Assembly (NCBI RefSeq): GCF_002195995.1
Contig: NZ_NHON01000031.1
Location: forward strand, 1 to 64,000
DNA from: Inquilinus limosus
Lineage (GTDB): Bacteria > Pseudomonadota > Alphaproteobacteria > DSM-16000 > Inquilinaceae
Direction of reading: 5' to 3'
Length of the DNA: 64,000 bases
The notes below the pieces were generated by a model, which saw nothing but the letters and a program-made list of their open reading frames with translations, ran no database searches and was not told the DNA's origin. Numbering within the stretch: position 1 is the stretch's first letter; every line of letters starts with the position of its first letter. Positions 24,856-34,600 of the stretch are shown piece after piece. The translations under genes were made by a program, and so were the position numbers.

Positions 24856-25611
24856 TCAGACCAGACCGCCATTGGCGCGGATCACCTGGCCGTTGACCCA
24901 ACCGCCCTGCGGGCCGGCGAGGAAGGAGACGACGTTGGCGATGTCCTCCGGCGTGCCCAGCCGCTCCAGCGGCGCGGCCTTGGACAGGCGGTCGATCACC
25001 TCCTGGGTCTTGTCGTTGAAGAACAGGTCGGTGCCGGTCGGCCCCGGGGCCACGGCGTTGACGCTGATCGACCGGCCGCGCAGCTCCTTCGCCAGGACGC
25101 CGGTCAGCGCCTCGACCGCCGCCTTGGTCGCGGTGTAGACGCCGTAGGTCTCGAACCTGGTGCCGACCACGCTGGTCGAGAAATTGATGATCCGGCCGCC
25201 GTCGCGCAGCCGCCTGGCGGCCTCGCGCAGGGTGTTGAAGGTGCCCTTCAGGTTGACCGCGACCGTGCGATCGAACAGCGCGTCGTCGGCGTCGGCGATC
25301 CGCGCCAGCGGCATGATGCCGGCATTGTTCACCAGCACGTCGACGCCGCCATAGGCGGTCTCGGCCGCGTCGAACATGCGCCGCACCGCGGCGGGGTCGG
25401 CGACGTCGGCCTGGGCCGAGATGGCGTGGCCGCCGGCCTGCTCGATCCTGCGGGCCAGGGCCTCGGCCGCCTCGGCATTGCCGACGTAGTTGATGACGAC
25501 GGTGAGCCCGTCGCGGGCCAGCCGCTCGGCGATGGCGGCGCCGATGCCGCGGGAGGCGCCGGTGACGATGGCCACCTTGCCGGGCGCGACCTTGGTGTTC
25601 CGTTCGCTCAT
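24856..25611 (-). CDS. Short-chain dehydrogenase/reductase (FabG-like)
   Basis: A 251-residue SDR: AIVTGASRGIGAAIAERLARDG near residues 14-35, DVLVNNAGIMPLARIADAD, catalytic INFSTSVVGTRFETYGVYTATKAAVEAL with Tyr and Lys, then NAVAPGPTGTDLFF. It resembles the 3-oxoacyl-ACP reductase-like enzymes that LysR regulators control. GGAGG precedes the ATG at 25611. It is divergent from the LysR gene with a LysR-type box between them. Confidence 0.9.
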   Translation of the reverse strand: MSERNTKVAPGKVAIVTGASRGIGAAIAERLARDGLTVVINYVGNAEAAEALARRIEQAGGHAISAQADVADPAAVRRMFDAAETAYGGVDVLVNNAGIMPLARIADADDALFDRTVAVNLKGTFNTLREAARRLRDGGRIINFSTSVVGTRFETYGVYTATKAAVEALTGVLAKELRGRSISVNAVAPGPTGTDLFFNDKTQEVIDRLSKAAPLERLGTPEDIANVVSFLAGPQGGWVNGQVIRANGGLV

Positions 25612-25670
25612 GATGTCCTCCGAAACCCGATCTCGTTGTGGGGATGAGGCAAAGATGCGCCTTCCCGCCT

Positions 25671-25695
25671 GCCGGATAATCTGGTCTGATCCGGC
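25671..25695. promoter_or_regulatory. LysR-type T-N11-A box
   Basis: GCCGGAT and ATCCGGC flank exactly 11 bases, giving a perfect T-N11-A dyad with 7-bp arms. It lies 31 bp before the LysR start codon and 60 bp before the divergent SDR, the standard place for a LysR regulator to bind both. Confidence 0.8.
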
Positions 25696-25725
25696 ATCAT
25701 CATTCGGAGATCTGGAACAATTCGG

Positions 25726-26634
25726 ATGGACCGGCTGGATGCGATGCGGCTGTTCCTGCGGGTGGTCGAGCGGCGCAGCTTCTCGCTGGCGGCGCAGGAT
25801 CTCGGCCTGCCGCGGTCGACCGCGACCGAGGGGGTCAAGCAGCTGGAGGCGCGGCTGGGCGTGCGGCTGCTGCAGCGGACCACGCGGCAGGTCCGGCCGA
25901 CGCTGGACGGCGAGGCCTATTACCAGCGCTGCCTGTCGATCCTGGCGGATATCGAGGAGGCCGAGGCCGCCTTCACCGGCGCCAAGCCGAAGGGGCTGCT
26001 GCGCGTCAACGTGCACGGCATCCTGGCCCGGTCCTTCATGATGCCCGGCCTGCCGCACTTCCTGGCCGAGTATCCGGACATCCAGATCCATTTCGGCGAG
26101 GGCGACCGCTTCGTCGACCTGGTGCGCGAGGGGGTGGATTGCGTGCTGCGGGTGGGCCAGCCCGCCGACAGCACGCTGATCGGCCGGCGCATCGCGGTGC
26201 TGGCGGAGGGCACCTTCGCCAGCCCGGCCTATCTGCGGCGCTTCGGCACGCCGCGCACGCTGGACGACCTTGAGAGCCACCGCATGGTCGGCTTCCTGTC
26301 GTCGGCCACCGGCGCGCTGCTGCCGCTGGAGTTCACGGCCGACGGCGTCCCGCGCCAGGTGACGCTGCCGGTGACGGTGTCGGCGGCCGGCGCCGAGATC
26401 TATTTCGCCGCGGCCCGGCTCGGGCTCGGCCTGATCCAGCTGCCGCGCTACCGCCTGGTCGACGACCTGGCGGCCGGAACCATGGTCGAGGTGCTGGCCG
26501 ACACACCGCCCGCCCCCTCCCCGGTCTATGTGCTGTACCCGCACAGCCGGCAGCTGTCGCCGCGGGTGCGGGTGTTCATCGACTGGCTGGCGGCGGAGTT
26601 CGCGGCCCGCCTGCCCTCGGCGGAAGGCGGATAG
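25726..26634 (+). CDS. LysR-family transcriptional regulator
   Basis: A 302-residue regulator: MDRLDAMRLFLRVVERRSFSLAAQDLGLPRSTATEGVKQLEARLGVRLLQRTTRQV is the LysR helix-turn-helix, followed by the substrate-binding domain (GLLRVNVHGILARSFMMPGLPHFLAEYPDIQIHFGEGD, and VREGVDCVLRVGQPAD). The region of divergence from the SDR has a perfect T-N11-A dyad. It probably senses a small aromatic or other metabolite acted on by the SDR. It converges with the ABC exporter gene. Confidence 0.93.
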   Translation: MDRLDAMRLFLRVVERRSFSLAAQDLGLPRSTATEGVKQLEARLGVRLLQRTTRQVRPTLDGEAYYQRCLSILADIEEAEAAFTGAKPKGLLRVNVHGILARSFMMPGLPHFLAEYPDIQIHFGEGDRFVDLVREGVDCVLRVGQPADSTLIGRRIAVLAEGTFASPAYLRRFGTPRTLDDLESHRMVGFLSSATGALLPLEFTADGVPRQVTLPVTVSAAGAEIYFAAARLGLGLIQLPRYRLVDDLAAGTMVEVLADTPPAPSPVYVLYPHSRQLSPRVRVFIDWLAAEFAARLPSAEGG

Positions 26635-26647
26635 GGCGGGAGGCGGC

Positions 26648-28471
26648 CTATGCCGCCGCCTCCTCCTGGCCGTCGAGCAGCCCCATCGCCTGGTGCTCGA
26701 ACAGCTCGCGGTAATGGCCGCCCTCGCGCTTCACCAGCTCGGCATGGGTGCCCTGCTCGACGATCCGGCCGCGGTCGAACACCAGGATGCGGTCGACCTT
26801 CTGCACGGTCGACAGCCGGTGGGCGACGATGATCGTGGTGCGGCCGACGATCAGCTTCTCCACCGCCGCCTGGATCAGCGATTCCGACACGCTGTCCAGG
26901 CTGGACGTCGCCTCGTCCAGGATCAGGACCGGGGCGTCGGCCAGGATGGCGCGGGCCAGGGCGACGCGCTGGCGCTCGCCGCCCGACAGCTTCACCCCAC
27001 GCTCGCCGACCAGCGTGTCGTAACCCTGCGGCAGCCGGGCGATGAAGTCGTGGGCATAGGCCTGCCGCGCCGCGTCGACGATCTGCTCCATCGTCGCGTC
27101 GGGCCGGCCATAGGCGATGTTCTCCGCCAGGGTGCGGTGGAACAGCACCGGCTCCTGCGGCACCAGGGCGATCTGGCGGCGCAGGCTCTCCTGCGTTACC
27201 CCGGCGACGTCCTGGCCGTCGATGCGGATGGCGCCGCCGTTCAGGTCGTACAGGCGCTGCACCAGCTTGACGAAGGTGCTCTTGCCGCTGCCGGAATGGC
27301 CGACCAGGCCGATCCGCTCGCCCGGGGCGATGGTCAGGGAGAAGCCGTCATAGATCGGCTCCTTCTGCCCCTGGTAGCGGAAGGTGACGGCGTCGAAGTC
27401 GATCCGCCCGGCCGCGATCTCGATCGCCGGCGCCGCCGGCCGATCCTCGACCCCGAGCGGCTGGTCCATGAAGTCGACCAGCTCCTCCATGTCGTTGACC
27501 GCGCGCTGCAGGTTGCGGACATGCATGCCGACGCCGCGCAGATAGCCATGGATCAGGGCATAGGTGCCGAGGATGTAGGTGATGTCGCCCGGCGTCGCCA
27601 TGCCCCGGCCCCACAGCCACAGGCCGATGCCCAGCACCATGCCGTTCAGCCCCACCATGATCAGGTTCTGGGTGGTGCCGGAATTGGTGCCGCGGTGCCA
27701 GGTGCGGATGGTGCGCTGGCGCCAGGTCTCGACCGTGCGGGCGATGAAGGCGTCCTCGCGCCGCTCGGCGCCGAAGGTCTTCACCACGGCGTTGCAGCCG
27801 ATCGAATCCGCCAGGTTGCCGCCGAGCTTCGAATCCATCTCGTTGGCCAGCCGCGCCGCCGGGGCGACGTAGCGCAGCACCAGCACCAGGCTGACCAGCA
27901 GGAACAGGGCGACGCCGCAGGCCACCGCCGCGCCCATCAGCGGCCAGCGCGCGGCCAGGAGGGCGGTGGCGCCGAGCAGCACCAGGATCGACGGCAGCAG
28001 CTCGACCAGGATGACGTCGTTCAGCAGGTCCATCGCCCAGGTGCCGCGGTTGATCTTGCGGACCGTGGAGCCGGCGAAGCTGTTGGCGTGCCAGTCGGTC
28101 GAGAAGCGCTGGACGCGCCAGAACGCCTCCTGCGTCATCGCCTGCATGATCCGGGTGGTCAGCCGGATGATGGCGCGGAACACGGTGTCGCGCAGCGCCA
28201 CATAGACGATGCCGAGCCCGATGATGGTCAGCAGCGCCGCCAGCGCCGCGTCATAGCCGCCGGGGCCGGAGGCGATGGCGTCGACCATGCGGCCGGCGAA
28301 GATCGGCAGCACGACGTCGATGCCGGTCGAGGCCAGCACGCCGCCGGTCGCGACCGCGATCTGCAGCGGATGGCGGCGCCAATGGCCGTAGCTGAAGCGC
28401 AGCACGCGCGCGAGGGGATTCTGAGGGGTGGTCTGGTTGGTGGTCTGGTTGGTGGTCTGGTCTGGCGCCAC
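26648..28471 (-). CDS. ABC exporter, fused membrane and ATPase domains
   Basis: A 607-residue half-transporter that works as a dimer. The N-terminal two-thirds has about six membrane helices (ALAALLTIIGLGIVYVALRD, LLNDVILVELLPSILVLLGATALLAARW), the C-terminal ATPase has Walker A GHSGSGKST, signature LSGGERQR, Walker B PVLILDEATSS and the H-loop VAHRLST. It starts with GTG. The N-terminus repeats QTTNQTTNQTT, coded by a 12-bp repeat. Substrate not apparent; similar proteins export lipids, peptides or drugs. Confidence 0.92.
   Translation of the reverse strand: MAPDQTTNQTTNQTTPQNPLARVLRFSYGHWRRHPLQIAVATGGVLASTGIDVVLPIFAGRMVDAIASGPGGYDAALAALLTIIGLGIVYVALRDTVFRAIIRLTTRIMQAMTQEAFWRVQRFSTDWHANSFAGSTVRKINRGTWAMDLLNDVILVELLPSILVLLGATALLAARWPLMGAAVACGVALFLLVSLVLVLRYVAPAARLANEMDSKLGGNLADSIGCNAVVKTFGAERREDAFIARTVETWRQRTIRTWHRGTNSGTTQNLIMVGLNGMVLGIGLWLWGRGMATPGDITYILGTYALIHGYLRGVGMHVRNLQRAVNDMEELVDFMDQPLGVEDRPAAPAIEIAAGRIDFDAVTFRYQGQKEPIYDGFSLTIAPGERIGLVGHSGSGKSTFVKLVQRLYDLNGGAIRIDGQDVAGVTQESLRRQIALVPQEPVLFHRTLAENIAYGRPDATMEQIVDAARQAYAHDFIARLPQGYDTLVGERGVKLSGGERQRVALARAILADAPVLILDEATSSLDSVSESLIQAAVEKLIVGRTTIIVAHRLSTVQKVDRILVFDRGRIVEQGTHAELVKREGGHYRELFEHQAMGLLDGQEEAAA
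28427..28460. repeat. 12-bp tandem repeat in the ABC exporter start
   Basis: GGTGGTCTGGTT occurs almost three times in a row. Read on the minus strand it encodes the N-terminal repeat QTTN. Copy-number change would insert or remove four residues without shifting the frame. Confidence 0.8.
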
Positions 28472-28837
28472 GGTCGTTCCGACACCGCCGAAGCGGCATC
28501 CTCCCGGCTGAACGGTTCAGGCGAATCGGCGTGGACGAGGCCCGGTGCCGACGGCGATCTGAGGGTTTCGGGGTGGACGCTTGGGCGGTTCAGGCCATCG
28601 GGCGTCCTGGGCGGGGTCCGGAGGCCCCCGGGGCCAGACCAGCCGGGAGCGCGGAGGCGGACCTACCTAATGACGGAGGTCCGGGGAGCTGACGATGCGT
28701 GTCGATGCCACTGCAACTCCCCCTCTGCCGTTTCGTGGACGCCCATTCCTCCCGCCGCGACCGGCGGGGAGGTTCTTGATACCAGCGACAGAATGTTTCG
28801 GCAAGCCGTCATGGGAAGACTGTCCGGCCGAAACGAG
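28472..28837. other. Intergenic region upstream of the ABC exporter
   Basis: About 365 bp between the ABC exporter start and the terminator of the lipoprotein gene. It contains several GC-rich inverted stretches (for example GGTCCGGAGGCCCCCGGGGCC) but no frame I would call a gene. It should hold the ABC exporter promoter, which I cannot locate. Confidence 0.4.
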
Positions 28838-28861
28838 AAAGGGCCGCTGGCGCGGCCCTTT
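28838..28861. terminator. Intrinsic terminator after the lipoprotein gene
   Basis: Perfect 10-bp stem AAAGGGCCGC / GCGGCCCTTT with loop TGGC. The 3' end of the stem carries T on one strand and the 5' end A, so it may act in both directions. It lies 32 bp past the stop of the minus-strand lipoprotein gene. Confidence 0.75.
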
Positions 28862-28893
28862 CCGGATGGATCGGCAAAAGAGAAAGCTGGTGC

Positions 28894-29517
28894 TTACGGC
28901 TTCTTCTTCGGCTTGACGGCAGGGGCCGCCGCAGCCTTGTCGGTCGGCGCCGCCGCGGTCTGGGTCTTGGCCCCGACCTCGTTGTAGCGCGCGTGCAGAA
29001 GCTCGTAGGACTTGTTCAGATAGTCGTCCAGCTGCTGCGGGGTGTACGTCACCACCTCGGCGAACTGGTCCTTGCGCGCCAGGCAGTAGGCGCCCTGGGT
29101 CATCCGCTGCATGCGCTGGGACTCGTCATTCGCCATCTTGGTGCGGTAGGTGTCGAACAGCCGCGCGCCGTTGCCCTTGTTGTACTTGCCGAGCAGCTTG
29201 CCGAGCTTGTCCTGGGTGTCCAGGATCCGGTCGTCATTGTTGACGACCCATTGGCTGAACGTCCGGAAGATGATCGGATCGTTGAACTCTTCCTTGCAGC
29301 TCAGCCCGGTGACCATCATCTCGGTCTGCAGCTTGACCAGCAGGTCGTAGCGCACCTCGGTCGGCGTCAGCTGCGCCTTGGGCGGTAGGTTGGCCGGCTG
29401 GTAGTTGCCGACATCAGGGAACAGGCCCCCCGTCTGCGGCTTCGGCGGCGCTTCCTGGCAGGCCGCCAGCGCCATGGCGGCCAACGCGGCCGCGGTAAAA
29501 CCCTTCATCGTCCTCAT
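28894..29517 (-). CDS. Lipoprotein of unknown function
   Basis: A 207-residue lipoprotein: a short signal peptide ends in LAAC near residues 17-20. The middle part is helical with conserved Trp/Asn/Asp (FRTFSQWVVNNDDRILDTQDKLGKLLGKYNKGNG) and two Cys in the mature protein. The C-terminus is Ala/Pro/Lys-rich and ends KPKKKP. I recognise no named domain. The ATG at 29517 has GGGGG upstream; a second ATG lies three codons later. A strong terminator follows. Confidence 0.72.
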   Translation of the reverse strand: MRTMKGFTAAALAAMALAACQEAPPKPQTGGLFPDVGNYQPANLPPKAQLTPTEVRYDLLVKLQTEMMVTGLSCKEEFNDPIIFRTFSQWVVNNDDRILDTQDKLGKLLGKYNKGNGARLFDTYRTKMANDESQRMQRMTQGAYCLARKDQFAEVVTYTPQQLDDYLNKSYELLHARYNEVGAKTQTAAAPTDKAAAAPAVKPKKKP

Positions 29518-29593
29518 CGGTACCCCCGCAGATCCATCCGCCCGCACTCTAGCGCAGAAGCCGGGCCGACAGAATCCGAAATGCGACCCAGCT

Positions 29594-29622
29594 GATATGG
29601 TGCTTCAAGGGAAAGCCATATC
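29594..29622 (-). promoter_or_regulatory. Inverted repeat between the peroxiredoxin unit and the lipoprotein gene
   Basis: GATATGG and CCATATC, perfect 7-bp arms separated by 15 bases, in AT-richer DNA than the surroundings. It could terminate the peroxiredoxin transcript or serve as operator for the lipoprotein gene (77 bp away). Confidence 0.45.
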
Positions 29623-29649
29623 CCATTGTGTTGCATCAGTAAAGCGCGA

Positions 29650-29895
29650 TCAGTCCTGGCTCAGCTCCAGGGCCTCGACACCCAGCTCGGTCAGCCGCCA
29701 GGACGGATCGGCCGCGTCGGGGTCGAGGCAGGCGACCAGCTTCGCCCGGCCGGTCTCGCGCAGGGTGGCGCGCACCCGCCACAGCGGCAGGTCGGCCGCC
29801 TCCGCCAGCCGCGCCGCGGTGTGCGGCTCGGCCAGCAGGGTCAGGCTGCGCTTGGCCACCTCGGTCAGGGTGCCGTCGGGGTTGATGCAGGCCAT
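29650..29895 (-). CDS. Small winged-helix-like protein
   Basis: An 81-residue protein: EVAKRSLTLLAEPHTAARLAEAADLPLWRVRATLRETGRAKLV resembles a MarR/winged-helix half, followed by PSWRLTELGVEALEL. It starts 9 bp past the peroxiredoxin stop, so is co-transcribed with it and could regulate or accompany it. It has no wing long enough to be certain of DNA binding. Confidence 0.65.
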   Translation of the reverse strand: MACINPDGTLTEVAKRSLTLLAEPHTAARLAEAADLPLWRVRATLRETGRAKLVACLDPDAADPSWRLTELGVEALELSQD

Positions 29896-29904
29896 GGGCT
29901 CGGA

Positions 29905-30558
29905 TCAGCCCTTGATCCCGGTCTGGCAGTACCAGAAGTCGGTGTAATCGTAGCCGCCCTTGGCCCGCGCATCGGCATCCTCGATCGTGCGCGGCGCCGG
30001 CACGATCACCTTGTCGCCCGGGCGCCAGTCGGCCGGGGTCGCCACCTTGTGCTTGTCGGTGGTCTGCAGCGCGTCGATCAGGCGCAGGATCTCGTCGATG
30101 TTGCGGCCGGTGGTCAGCGGATAATAGATCATCGCCCGCACCACCCCGGTGGGGTCGATGACGAAGACGCAGCGGCTGGTCTCGGTGCCCGACTGCTCCG
30201 GCATGATCATGCCGTACAGCGTGGCCACCCTGCGGTCGCCGTCGGCGATCACCGGGAACGGGATGCGGGTGCCGAACAGCTCCTCGATCCGCTTGGTCCA
30301 GGCGAGATGGGCGTAGATGCTGTCGATCGACAGGCCCAGCAGTTCGACCCCGCGCTCCTTCAGCGCCGGGGCGATGCGGGCGAAGGCGACGAACTCGGTG
30401 GTGCAGACCGGGGTGAAGTCGGCCGGGTGCGAGAACAGCACCACCCAGCTGCCCCGGAAATCCTCGAGCGCCAGGCGCCCATGCGTGGTCTCGGCCTCGA
30501 AGGACGGCGCCACCTGCCCGAGGCGGGGCAGGCTGGGCAGGGGGGATGTCTCGGTCAT
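29905..30558 (-). CDS. 1-Cys peroxiredoxin (Prx6/AhpC-TSA family)
   Basis: A 217-residue peroxidase of cytosolic type with no signal peptide. The active-site motif is HPADFTPVCTTEFVAF, with peroxidatic Cys near 49, followed by the long Prx6 C-terminal domain (KVATPADWRPGDKVIVPAP). It reduces hydrogen peroxide and alkyl or peroxynitrite substrates. Only one other Cys pair candidate is seen (SRCVFVI, YCQTG), so it is a 1-Cys type. It is followed 9 bp later by a small winged-helix-like gene. Confidence 0.92.
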   Translation of the reverse strand: MTETSPLPSLPRLGQVAPSFEAETTHGRLALEDFRGSWVVLFSHPADFTPVCTTEFVAFARIAPALKERGVELLGLSIDSIYAHLAWTKRIEELFGTRIPFPVIADGDRRVATLYGMIMPEQSGTETSRCVFVIDPTGVVRAMIYYPLTTGRNIDEILRLIDALQTTDKHKVATPADWRPGDKVIVPAPRTIEDADARAKGGYDYTDFWYCQTGIKG

Positions 30559-30723
30559 GGCGGACCTCACTGATGACGGCGGTGGCGACGGCGTTGCCCA
30601 AGGATAATCCAGCCGCGCCGCCGGGGCCAACCGGCTGGCCCGGGCGCCGGGCGCGGTATAAGCTCGCGCCCGGGCCTGCATGACCTGCGCCCGCACGACC
30701 TGCGGATCTGCTGGAGGGATCGG

Positions 30724-31290
30724 ATGAAACGAGGCGCCCGCATCGCGGCGGCCGCGGCGCTGCTTCTCACTCTCGGCGGCCCCGCCATGGCCGAGATCGA
30801 CGTCTTGCGGCGGGCGCCGGAGCTGATCCAGGCGGTCGATGCCAACGATGTCGCCAAGGTCCGCACGCTGCTGCTGAGCGGGACGCCCCCGAACGCGACC
30901 GATCTCAATGGCCGCACCGCCCTGGTGATCGCCGCCCGCGACGGCCGCACGCCGATCGTGCGCGAGTTGCTGCGCTTCGGCGCCCAGCCCGACCAGGTCG
31001 ATTCGATCGGCAACACGCCGCTGTTCTGGGCGGCGGACACCGGCGACGCCGATGTCGTTCGCGCGCTGCTGGACGGCAAGGCCAATCCCAACCGCGCCAA
31101 CCGCCAGGGTATCACCCCGCTGATGGCGGCGGCCCGCGACGGCAACCTGCCGGCGGTGGAGGCGCTGCTGGCCGGCGGCGCCAACCCACAGCTGCGCGAC
31201 TTCACCGGCCGCTCCGCCCTGGGCTGGGCCGAGACCAGCCGGTCGCGCGCGGTGTCGGCCCGGCTGCGCAAGGCCGGCCTGTCGGACTGA
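30724..31290 (+). CDS. Exported ankyrin-repeat protein
   Basis: A 188-residue protein with a signal peptide (AxA near residue 20) and about four ankyrin repeats: DLNGRTALVIAARDGRTPIVRELLRFGAQPDQVD, SIGNTPLFWAADTGDADVVRALLDGKANPNRAN, RQGITPLMAAARDGNLPAVEALLAGGANPQLRD, FTGRSALGWAE. Ankyrin repeats bind other proteins; periplasmic ones have been linked to oxidative-stress proteins. Divergent from the peroxiredoxin gene (165 bp). GGAGGG precedes the ATG. Confidence 0.87.
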   Translation: MKRGARIAAAAALLLTLGGPAMAEIDVLRRAPELIQAVDANDVAKVRTLLLSGTPPNATDLNGRTALVIAARDGRTPIVRELLRFGAQPDQVDSIGNTPLFWAADTGDADVVRALLDGKANPNRANRQGITPLMAAARDGNLPAVEALLAGGANPQLRDFTGRSALGWAETSRSRAVSARLRKAGLSD

Positions 31291-31385
31291 GGGCAAGCTA
31301 AAGCAATCGGGTGAGCTGGCTCCGCCGGGCTCGATCAGTTGCCTCTCTCGCCAAACGAGACCTCTTCACAACATCCATCCCTCGA

Positions 31386-31473
31386 CGTCATTGCGAGGAG
31401 GCGAAGCCGACGAAGCAATCCAGGGGCCGGTGCGCACCGGCCCCTGGATTGCTTCGCTGCGCTCGCAATGACG
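31386..31473. repeat. Type A palindromic repeat, copy 5
   Basis: Same orientation as copy 1, long arm on the left. Outer flanks are preserved: GCCTCTCTCGCCAAACGAGACC on the left, GGAATTCTGAAACGATCTCG and GCGGGAGAGGCAAC on the right. It lies in the convergent gap between the ankyrin gene and the RND pump. Confidence 0.9.
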
Positions 31474-31633
31474 GTGTTCGGAATTCTGAAACGATCTCGC
31501 CACGCGGGAGAGGCAACGGATGCGACGGACGGGGCGCGGGTTGCGGTCCGCGCCCCGTCCGGTTAGGAGTCCCGGTCGTCGAGGGGCAGCAATGACGACC
31601 GGGACCGAGGCGGGGCCGTGGGGCGGCCCCGTC

Positions 31634-34600
31634 TCACGGATGCTCCGCCTGGGGGAAGGCGGGCCCCGCTTCCGTGTCCGGCTTCTTGCGATCGCGCCAG
31701 GCGATCAGCCGGTAGAACATCGGGATGAAGAAGGTGGCGATGACGGTGGCGGCGAGCATGCCGCCGATCACGCCGGTGCCGATCGAGTGGCGGCTGGCCG
31801 AGCCGGCGCCGCTGGCGATGGCCAGCGGCAGGCAGCCCAGGATGAAGGCCAGCGAGGTCATGACGATCGGGCGGAAGCGCAGCTTCGCCGCCTCCAGCGC
31901 CGCGTCGAAGGCGCTCATCCCCTCCTCGCGCTTCAGCACCGCGAACTCGACGATCAGGATCGCGTTCTTGGCGGCGAGGCCGATCAGGGTGACCAGGCCG
32001 ATCTGGAAGTAGACGTCGTTCTGCAGCCCGCGCAGCCACACCGCGACCAGCGCCCCGAACAGGGCGAAGGGCACGGCGGTCAGCACCGCGATCGGCAGCG
32101 ACCAGCGCTCGTACTGCGCCGCCAGGATCAGGAACACCATGATCAGGCCGAACAGCAGCGCCTGGTTGCCGGAGCCGCCGGCCGACTGCTCCTGGAAGGC
32201 CGAGCCGGTCCAGGCCAGGGCGTAGCCGCTGGGCAGCACCTCCTTGGCCAGCTGCTCCATCGCCGCGATCGACTGGCCGGAGGAGTAGCCGGGCGCCGGG
32301 CCGCCCATGATCTTGGCCGCCGGGAAGATGTTGAAGCGCTCGACCTGGTCGGGACCGACCACCCGGTGCGCCTTGACCAGCGCGTCGATCGGGATCATCG
32401 CCCCGCCATCGGCCCGGACGAAGACCTGCTTCAGATCCTCCGGCCGCTGGCGGAAGCTGCCCTCCGACGCCAGGCTGACGCGGTAGTTGCGGCCGTACAG
32501 CGTGAAGTCGTTGACGTAGAGGCTGCCGAAGGTGGCCTGCATCGCGTCGAAGATCGACGAGATCGGCACGCCCAGCGCCCGCGCCTTCTCGCGGTCGACG
32601 TCGAGCTTGTATTGCGGGATGGCGATGTTGAACTGGGACCGCACGCCCGCCAGGTCCGGCCGCTTGGCCGCGGCGTCGACCAGCTTCTGCGTCGCCGCGG
32701 CCAGGGCCGGATAGCCGGCGCCGGTGCGGTCCTGGACATAGGCCTCGAAGCCGCCGGTCGTGCTCATGCCCATGATCGGCGGCGGGTTGAAGGCCAGCAC
32801 CATCGCGTCCTTGATGCCGGCATTCATGCCCATGAACGGCCCGGGCAGGTTGCGCGCGTCGAGCGCCGGGTCGGTGCGCTGCGACCAGTCCTTCAGCGGC
32901 ACGAAGATGATGCCGCCATAGGTCTTCTGCGCCGCCGACAGCAGGTCGAAGCCCGGCACGTCGATGCTCTCGCTGACCGCCGGATGCTTCAGGATGTTCT
33001 GCGTCGCCTCGGACAGCGCCTTCTCGGTCCGCTCCAGCGAGGCGGCGGGCGGCAGGAAGGCGGCGACGAGCAGGTAGCCCTGGTCCTCGTCCGGCACCAG
33101 CGACCCCGGGATCTTCTGGAACAGGAATCCCGCCACCCCGGCAAAGCCGGCGAACAGCAACAGGCCGATGGTGAAGCGCTTGAGGAAGAAGCGCACGCCC
33201 GTGGTGTAGGCCGCGGTGATGCCGTCGAACACCCGGTTGAACCAGCGGAACGGCCGGGCGGGCTCGTGATGGCCGGGCTTCAGGATCAGGGCGCACAGCG
33301 CCGGGGTCAGCGTCAGCGCGACGATGCCGGAGATGGTGACCGACACCGCGATGGTGACCGCGAACTGCCGGTACATCTCGCCCGCCAGGCCGCCCATGAA
33401 GGCGACCGGCACGAACACGGCGCACAGCACCAGCACGATGGCGATGACCGGGCCCGAGACCTCGTCCATCGCCTTCCGCGCCGCCTCCTTCGGCGGCAGC
33501 TTCTCCGTGCGCATGATGCGCTCGACATTCTCGAGCACGACGATGGCGTCGTCGACGACGATGCCGATGGCCAGGATCAGGCCGAACAGCGTCAGGAGGT
33601 TGATCGAGAAGCCGAGCATGTACATCCCGGCGAAGGTGCCGAGGATCGAGATCGGCACCGCGATCACCGGGATCAGCGTCGCCCGCAGATTCTGCAGGAA
33701 GACGAAGACCACCAGCACGACCAGGACCATCGCCTCGATGAAGGTCTTGATCACCTCGTCGATCGACACCTCGACGAAGCGGGTGGTGTCGTAGGGGATG
33801 GCGTAGGTGATGCCGTCGGGGAAGGCCTGCTTCAGCTCCTCCATCCGCGCCTTCACCCCCTCCGCCGTCTCCAGCGCGTTGGCGCCGGGCTGCAGGTAGA
33901 TGCCGATCGCGGCGGCCGGCTTGCCGTTGTAGTTGGCGGCGGAGTTGTAGGCCTGGGCGCCGAGCTCGACCCGCGCCACGTCCTTCAGCCGCAGCGTCGC
34001 CGCGTTGCTGTCGGATTTCAGGATGATGTTCTCGAAGGCCTCGGCGTTCGGCAGGCGGCCGTCGGTCGTCGCCGAATAGGTGAAGGCCAGGCCGTTCGCG
34101 TCCGGCTCCTCGCCGAAGCGGCCGGCGGCGAACTGGGCGTTCTGCTCCTGGATCGCGGCGGAGACGTCGCTGGGCGTCAGGCTGTACTGCGCCAGCTTGT
34201 CCGGCCGCAGCCAGATCCGCATCGAATAGTCCTTGCCGGCGCCGAACAGCGTGGCGTCGCCGACGCCGGGCACGCGCTTGAGGTCGTCGATGACGTTCAG
34301 CAGCGCGTAGTTGTTCAGGTAGATCGGGTCGTACTGGCCGCTCTCGTCATGCAGGATCACCGCCTGCAGGATCGAGCTGGACTTCTTGTCGACCCGGACG
34401 CCGGTGCGCTGCACCTCCTGCGGCAGGGTGGGCAGCACGCGCTGGACGCGGTTGTTGACGTTGATCGTCGCCTGGTCGGGATCGGTGCCGATCTTGAAGG
34501 TGACGGTCAGCGTCATGGTGCCGTCGCCGGTATTCGTCGACCGCATGTACAGCATGTTGTCGACGCCGTTGATCTGCTGCTCCAGCGGCGCGGCGACGGT

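Noticed and set aside
24761-24859. A short minus-strand frame reading TGIVNGVADRVRAELQRRIG to a stop between the SDR and DoxX genes
   Set aside because: It has no start codon with a ribosome site, overlaps the end of the SDR, and I cannot match it to a family. It could be the remnant of a third gene in the unit but is too short to claim.
26638-26662. GGAGGCGGC/GCCGCCTCC stem between the LysR and ABC genes as a terminator
   Set aside because: It overlaps the end of the ABC exporter reading frame, which is Ala/Glu-rich, and no T run follows. Could be chance from codon use.
26528-28987. 819-codon frame opposite the ABC exporter
   Set aside because: Same kind of antisense shadow; the exporter's Walker and signature motifs lie on the other strand.
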